From positions 1 to 10,270 of the forward strand of contig CAKUHX010000052.1 of assembly GCA_934659475.1 (NCBI GenBank): DNA of 10,270 nt. The letters run 5' to 3'. This DNA comes from an uncultured Oscillospiraceae bacterium. Lineage in GTDB: Bacteria > Bacillota > Clostridia > Oscillospirales > Oscillospiraceae. The notes beneath the pieces are model-generated. The model had not been told where the DNA came from, made no database searches, and saw only the letters and a program-made list of their open reading frames with translations. Below, one piece after another: positions 8,765 to 10,270 of this stretch; the stretch's first letter is position 1, and every line of letters begins with the position of its first letter. Made by a program: the position numbers and the translations under genes.

Positions 8765-8793
8765 AGCATAGCATATGGCGCGCAGGCTGTCAA
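8765..8793 (-). promoter_or_regulatory. sigma70-type promoter of cca
   Basis: On the minus strand, a perfect TTGACA (8793-8788) is followed after 17 bases by TATGCT (8770-8765), with a TGC extension just before the -10 box. The predicted start near 8758 gives a short leader of about 20 bases, and it argues for the cca start at 8739 rather than further upstream. Confidence 0.8.
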
Positions 8794-8817
8794 AAGCGGG
8801 AAAATTTTCTTTTGCCC

Positions 8818-8845
8818 TTGACAAAAGCCGGCACTGTGATATAAT
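8818..8845 (+). promoter_or_regulatory. strong sigma70-type promoter of rubrerythrin
   Basis: Perfect TTGACA (8818-8823) and perfect TATAAT (8840-8845) are separated by 16 bases, with a TGA extended -10 directly before the hexamer. Transcription would begin near 8852, just before the palindrome at 8858-8870. Confidence 0.9.
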
Positions 8846-8857
8846 GACCTCATAAAT

Positions 8858-8870
8858 AAGAATTATTCTT
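8858..8870. promoter_or_regulatory. PerR/Fur-like palindromic operator candidate
   Basis: AAGAAT-T-ATTCTT is a perfect 6-1-6 palindrome, AT-rich in a GC-rich region, about 6 bases after the predicted rbr start site. It keeps the AAT-N-ATT core of PerR and Fur boxes and agrees with about 9 of 14 positions of the 7-1-7 consensus. Rubrerythrin genes are PerR targets in clostridia, so peroxide-sensitive repression is plausible. The repressor itself is not in the window. Confidence 0.5.
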
Positions 8871-8972
8871 GTTAGTGAATGACCGCCTGTTCCCGGCTAT
8901 ACTATGACCGGGGCCTGCGCAGGCGGCCCGACCGCAGACATACACCCCGAATATGAAAAGGAGGAGCAAACT

Positions 8973-9515
8973 ATGAGCAACCAGAAATACGCCGGCACCA
9001 AGACCGAGGAGAACCTGCGCACCGCCTTCTCCGGCGAGTCTCAGGCCCGGAACAAGTACACCTTCTTCGCCAGCGTGGCCAAGAACGAGGGCTATGAGCA
9101 GATCGCCGCCCTGTTCCAAAAGACCGCCGACAACGAGATGGCCCATGCCAAGATGTGGTTCAAGGAGCTTAGCGGCCTGGGCGGCACCGCCGACAACCTG
9201 GAGAGCGCCGCCGAGGGCGAGAACTACGAGTGGACCGACATGTACGACGGCTTCGCCAAGACCGCCGAGGAGGAGGGCTTCCCCGAGCTGGCCGCCAAGT
9301 TCCGCATGGTAGCCGCCATCGAAAAGCGCCACGAGGAGCGCTACCGCGCCCTGCTGCACAATGTAGAGACCGCCCAGGTGTTTGAGAAGAGCGAGGTAAA
9401 GGTCTGGGAGTGCCGCAACTGCGGCCACATCGTGGTGGGCGTCAAGGCCCCCGAGGTCTGCCCCGTGTGCGCCCATCCCCAGAGTTTCTTCGAGCTGCAC
9501 ACCGACAACTTCTGA
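8973..9515 (+). CDS. rbr: rubrerythrin
   Basis: Rubrerythrin is a cytoplasmic non-haem iron protein that reduces hydrogen peroxide to water in anaerobes, taking electrons through rubredoxin-like or NADH-dependent partners. The 180-residue product has the classic order: a four-helix ferritin-like domain with Glu22, Glu55-x-x-His58, Glu83 and Glu117-x-x-His120 as di-iron ligands, then a C-terminal rubredoxin-type site with Cys147, Cys150, Cys163 and Cys166. Length and spacing match canonical rubrerythrin rather than the reversed forms. GGAGG at 8960-8964 lies 8 bases before ATG 8973; the upstream in-frame ATG at 8904 lacks such a site and adds a non-conserved stretch. It is transcribed alone, from a near-consensus promoter to a strong terminator. 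Confidence 0.97.
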   Translation: MSNQKYAGTKTEENLRTAFSGESQARNKYTFFASVAKNEGYEQIAALFQKTADNEMAHAKMWFKELSGLGGTADNLESAAEGENYEWTDMYDGFAKTAEEEGFPELAAKFRMVAAIEKRHEERYRALLHNVETAQVFEKSEVKVWECRNCGHIVVGVKAPEVCPVCAHPQSFFELHTDNF

Positions 9516-9539
9516 GTCGCGACTGCTAAGGCCAGCTGA

Positions 9540-9578
9540 AAAATGCCGGAGAAGGACCCCTTCCTTCTCCGGCATTTT
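9540..9578. terminator. terminator after rubrerythrin
   Basis: A perfect 17-bp inverted repeat (9540-9556 with 9562-9578, 5-base loop) lies 24 bases after the rbr stop, with flanking A4 and T4 forming the base of the stem and the start of the U-tract. It should work efficiently on the plus strand and insulate the permease gene. Confidence 0.92.
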
Positions 9579-9618
9579 GTATGGTTCTGAAAACCTATAG
9601 GATTCATGGGTATGGCCG

Positions 9619-9647
9619 TTGACAAACCCGGAGCGGGCCGTTAAGAT
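9619..9647 (+). promoter_or_regulatory. promoter of the AzlC-like gene
   Basis: A perfect TTGACA (9619-9624) and TAAGAT (9642-9647, 4/6) are separated by 17 bases. Transcription from about 9654 gives a leader of some 55 bases with a 7-bp hairpin (9658-9664 with 9675-9681). Confidence 0.65.
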
Positions 9648-9708
9648 CTCCCTTACCACTGTCCCCCCTGCGGCGGACAGTAAAAAGTCTCCCTGGGAGG
9701 GATCTGTC

Positions 9709-10270
9709 GTGAAACGAAAAGCGTTCCGGGCCGCCGTGCCCTGCACCCTGCCCATCTGCGTGGGTTTCCTTTTCATGAGCATGTCCTACGGCTTCCTCAT
9801 GCACAGCAAGGGCTTCTCCTTCGTCTACCCCATGGTCATGAGCGCCCTGATCTTCGCCGGCTCCATGGAATTCGTGACGGTGGAGCTGCTGCTGTCCCCC
9901 TTCGCCCCCGTCCGCGCCTTTCTCATGGCCCTGATGGTCAACGCCCGGCACCTGTTTTACGGCATCTCCATGCTGGACCGGTATAAAAACATCGGCTGGA
10001 AAAAGCCCTACCTGATCTTCGGCATGTGCGACGAGTCCTTTACCATCAACTGCACCGTCGACCCGCCGGAGGGGGTGGACCGGGGCTGGTTCATGTTCTT
10101 CGTCAACCTGCTGGACCAGCTCTACTGGGTGGCCGGGGCCACCCTGGGGGGGCTGCTGGGCTATGTGATCCGCTTTGACACCACTATCGCGGCGCTGCAC
10201 AAGTGGAAGCACAACACCCTGCTGAGCATCGGCGGGGGCACGGTGCTGTATATGGTGCTGGTGCAGCGGG
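9709..10270 (+). CDS. AzlC-type branched-chain amino acid exporter with AzlD-like C-terminus, partial
   Basis: The frame opens at GTG 9709, 8 bases after GGAGG at 9696-9700, and is still open at the window edge (187 residues seen). Residues 1 to about 157 are AzlC-like: hydrophobic helices, FAGSMEFVTVELL near 49-61, MVNARHLFYGISML around 77-89, PYLIFGMCDESF at 100-111, and RGWFMFFVNLLDQLYW ahead of a glycine-rich helix ending GYVIRFDT. AzlC normally goes on with about 80 more residues. Here it is followed at about 160 by ALHKWKHNTLLSIGGGTVLYMV, which resembles the extreme C-terminus of AzlD, the small partner membrane protein. AzlCD pairs export branched-chain amino acids. The simplest reading is an in-frame deletion joining azlC to azlD, in the genome or in the assembly; loss of function is likely but unproven. 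Confidence 0.72.
   Translation, partial: MKRKAFRAAVPCTLPICVGFLFMSMSYGFLMHSKGFSFVYPMVMSALIFAGSMEFVTVELLLSPFAPVRAFLMALMVNARHLFYGISMLDRYKNIGWKKPYLIFGMCDESFTINCTVDPPEGVDRGWFMFFVNLLDQLYWVAGATLGGLLGYVIRFDTTIAALHKWKHNTLLSIGGGTVLYMVLVQR

Larger units (their letters stand above)
8740..8972. promoter_or_regulatory. divergent control region between cca and rubrerythrin
   Basis: This 233-bp gap holds back-to-back promoters for cca (minus) and rbr (plus), a palindromic candidate operator on the rbr side, and an rbr leader of about 120 bases. A plus-strand frame opens at 8904 in phase with rbr, but it lacks a ribosome binding site and is read as leader. Confidence 0.8.

Noticed and set aside
8850..9782. 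310-residue minus-strand open frame across rubrerythrin
   Set aside because: It crosses the rubrerythrin gene, its promoter and its terminator on the opposite strand, and its glycine-leucine-rich sequence is typical of an antisense shadow.

Overview
The window is GC-rich with strongly GC-biased third codon positions. Its gene content suggests a gut-type anaerobic Clostridium relative, most likely Oscillospiraceae: a complete lower-glycolysis cluster, rubrerythrin as an oxygen and peroxide defence gene, AzlC/AzlD-type transport, and GC-rich intergenic hairpin repeats. The family-level placement is inference from style and content, because no marker gene such as rRNA is present.

Layout: on the minus strand a probable operon runs right to left as trmL (6318-5812), pgk (5781-4519), tpiA (4427-3654), gpmI (3202-1688) and eno (1410-109). 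It starts at a sigma70-type promoter near 6355-6383 and ends at a 13-bp stem terminator at 63-91. Pgk makes ATP from 1,3-bisphosphoglycerate, TpiA interconverts the triose phosphates, GpmI moves the phosphate from C3 to C2 and Eno makes phosphoenolpyruvate. No gap gene is in the window. The leading gene is a tRNA wobble-position methyltransferase.

On the right side, a plus-strand UlaG-like metallo-beta-lactamase-fold hydrolase (6750-7364) converges on cca (8739-7414, minus), and the two share a bidirectional terminator. cca is divergent from a rubrerythrin gene (8973-9515, plus); each has its own recognisable promoter, and a PerR/Fur-like palindrome lies just after the rubrerythrin -10 box. 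After a strong terminator, a plus-strand permease gene begins at 9709 and runs off the window. It reads as AzlC for about 157 residues and then switches in frame to what looks like the C-terminus of AzlD.

The most unusual part is the spacer DNA of the glycolytic operon. Downstream of both gpmI and tpiA there is hairpin-rich DNA flanked by a second copy of that gene's own 3' end: 47 bp for gpmI and 78 bp for tpiA. The tpiA version is a 210-bp tandem unit present twice. Each insertion leaves an intact reading frame. A shared design, a GGGGGCCC box attached to a hairpin whose inner stem differs each time, occurs in both spacers and again beyond eno. This looks like a family of structured intergenic elements that enter at gene 3' ends and duplicate the end. 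The duplications are seen directly in the sequence; the mechanism is inference.
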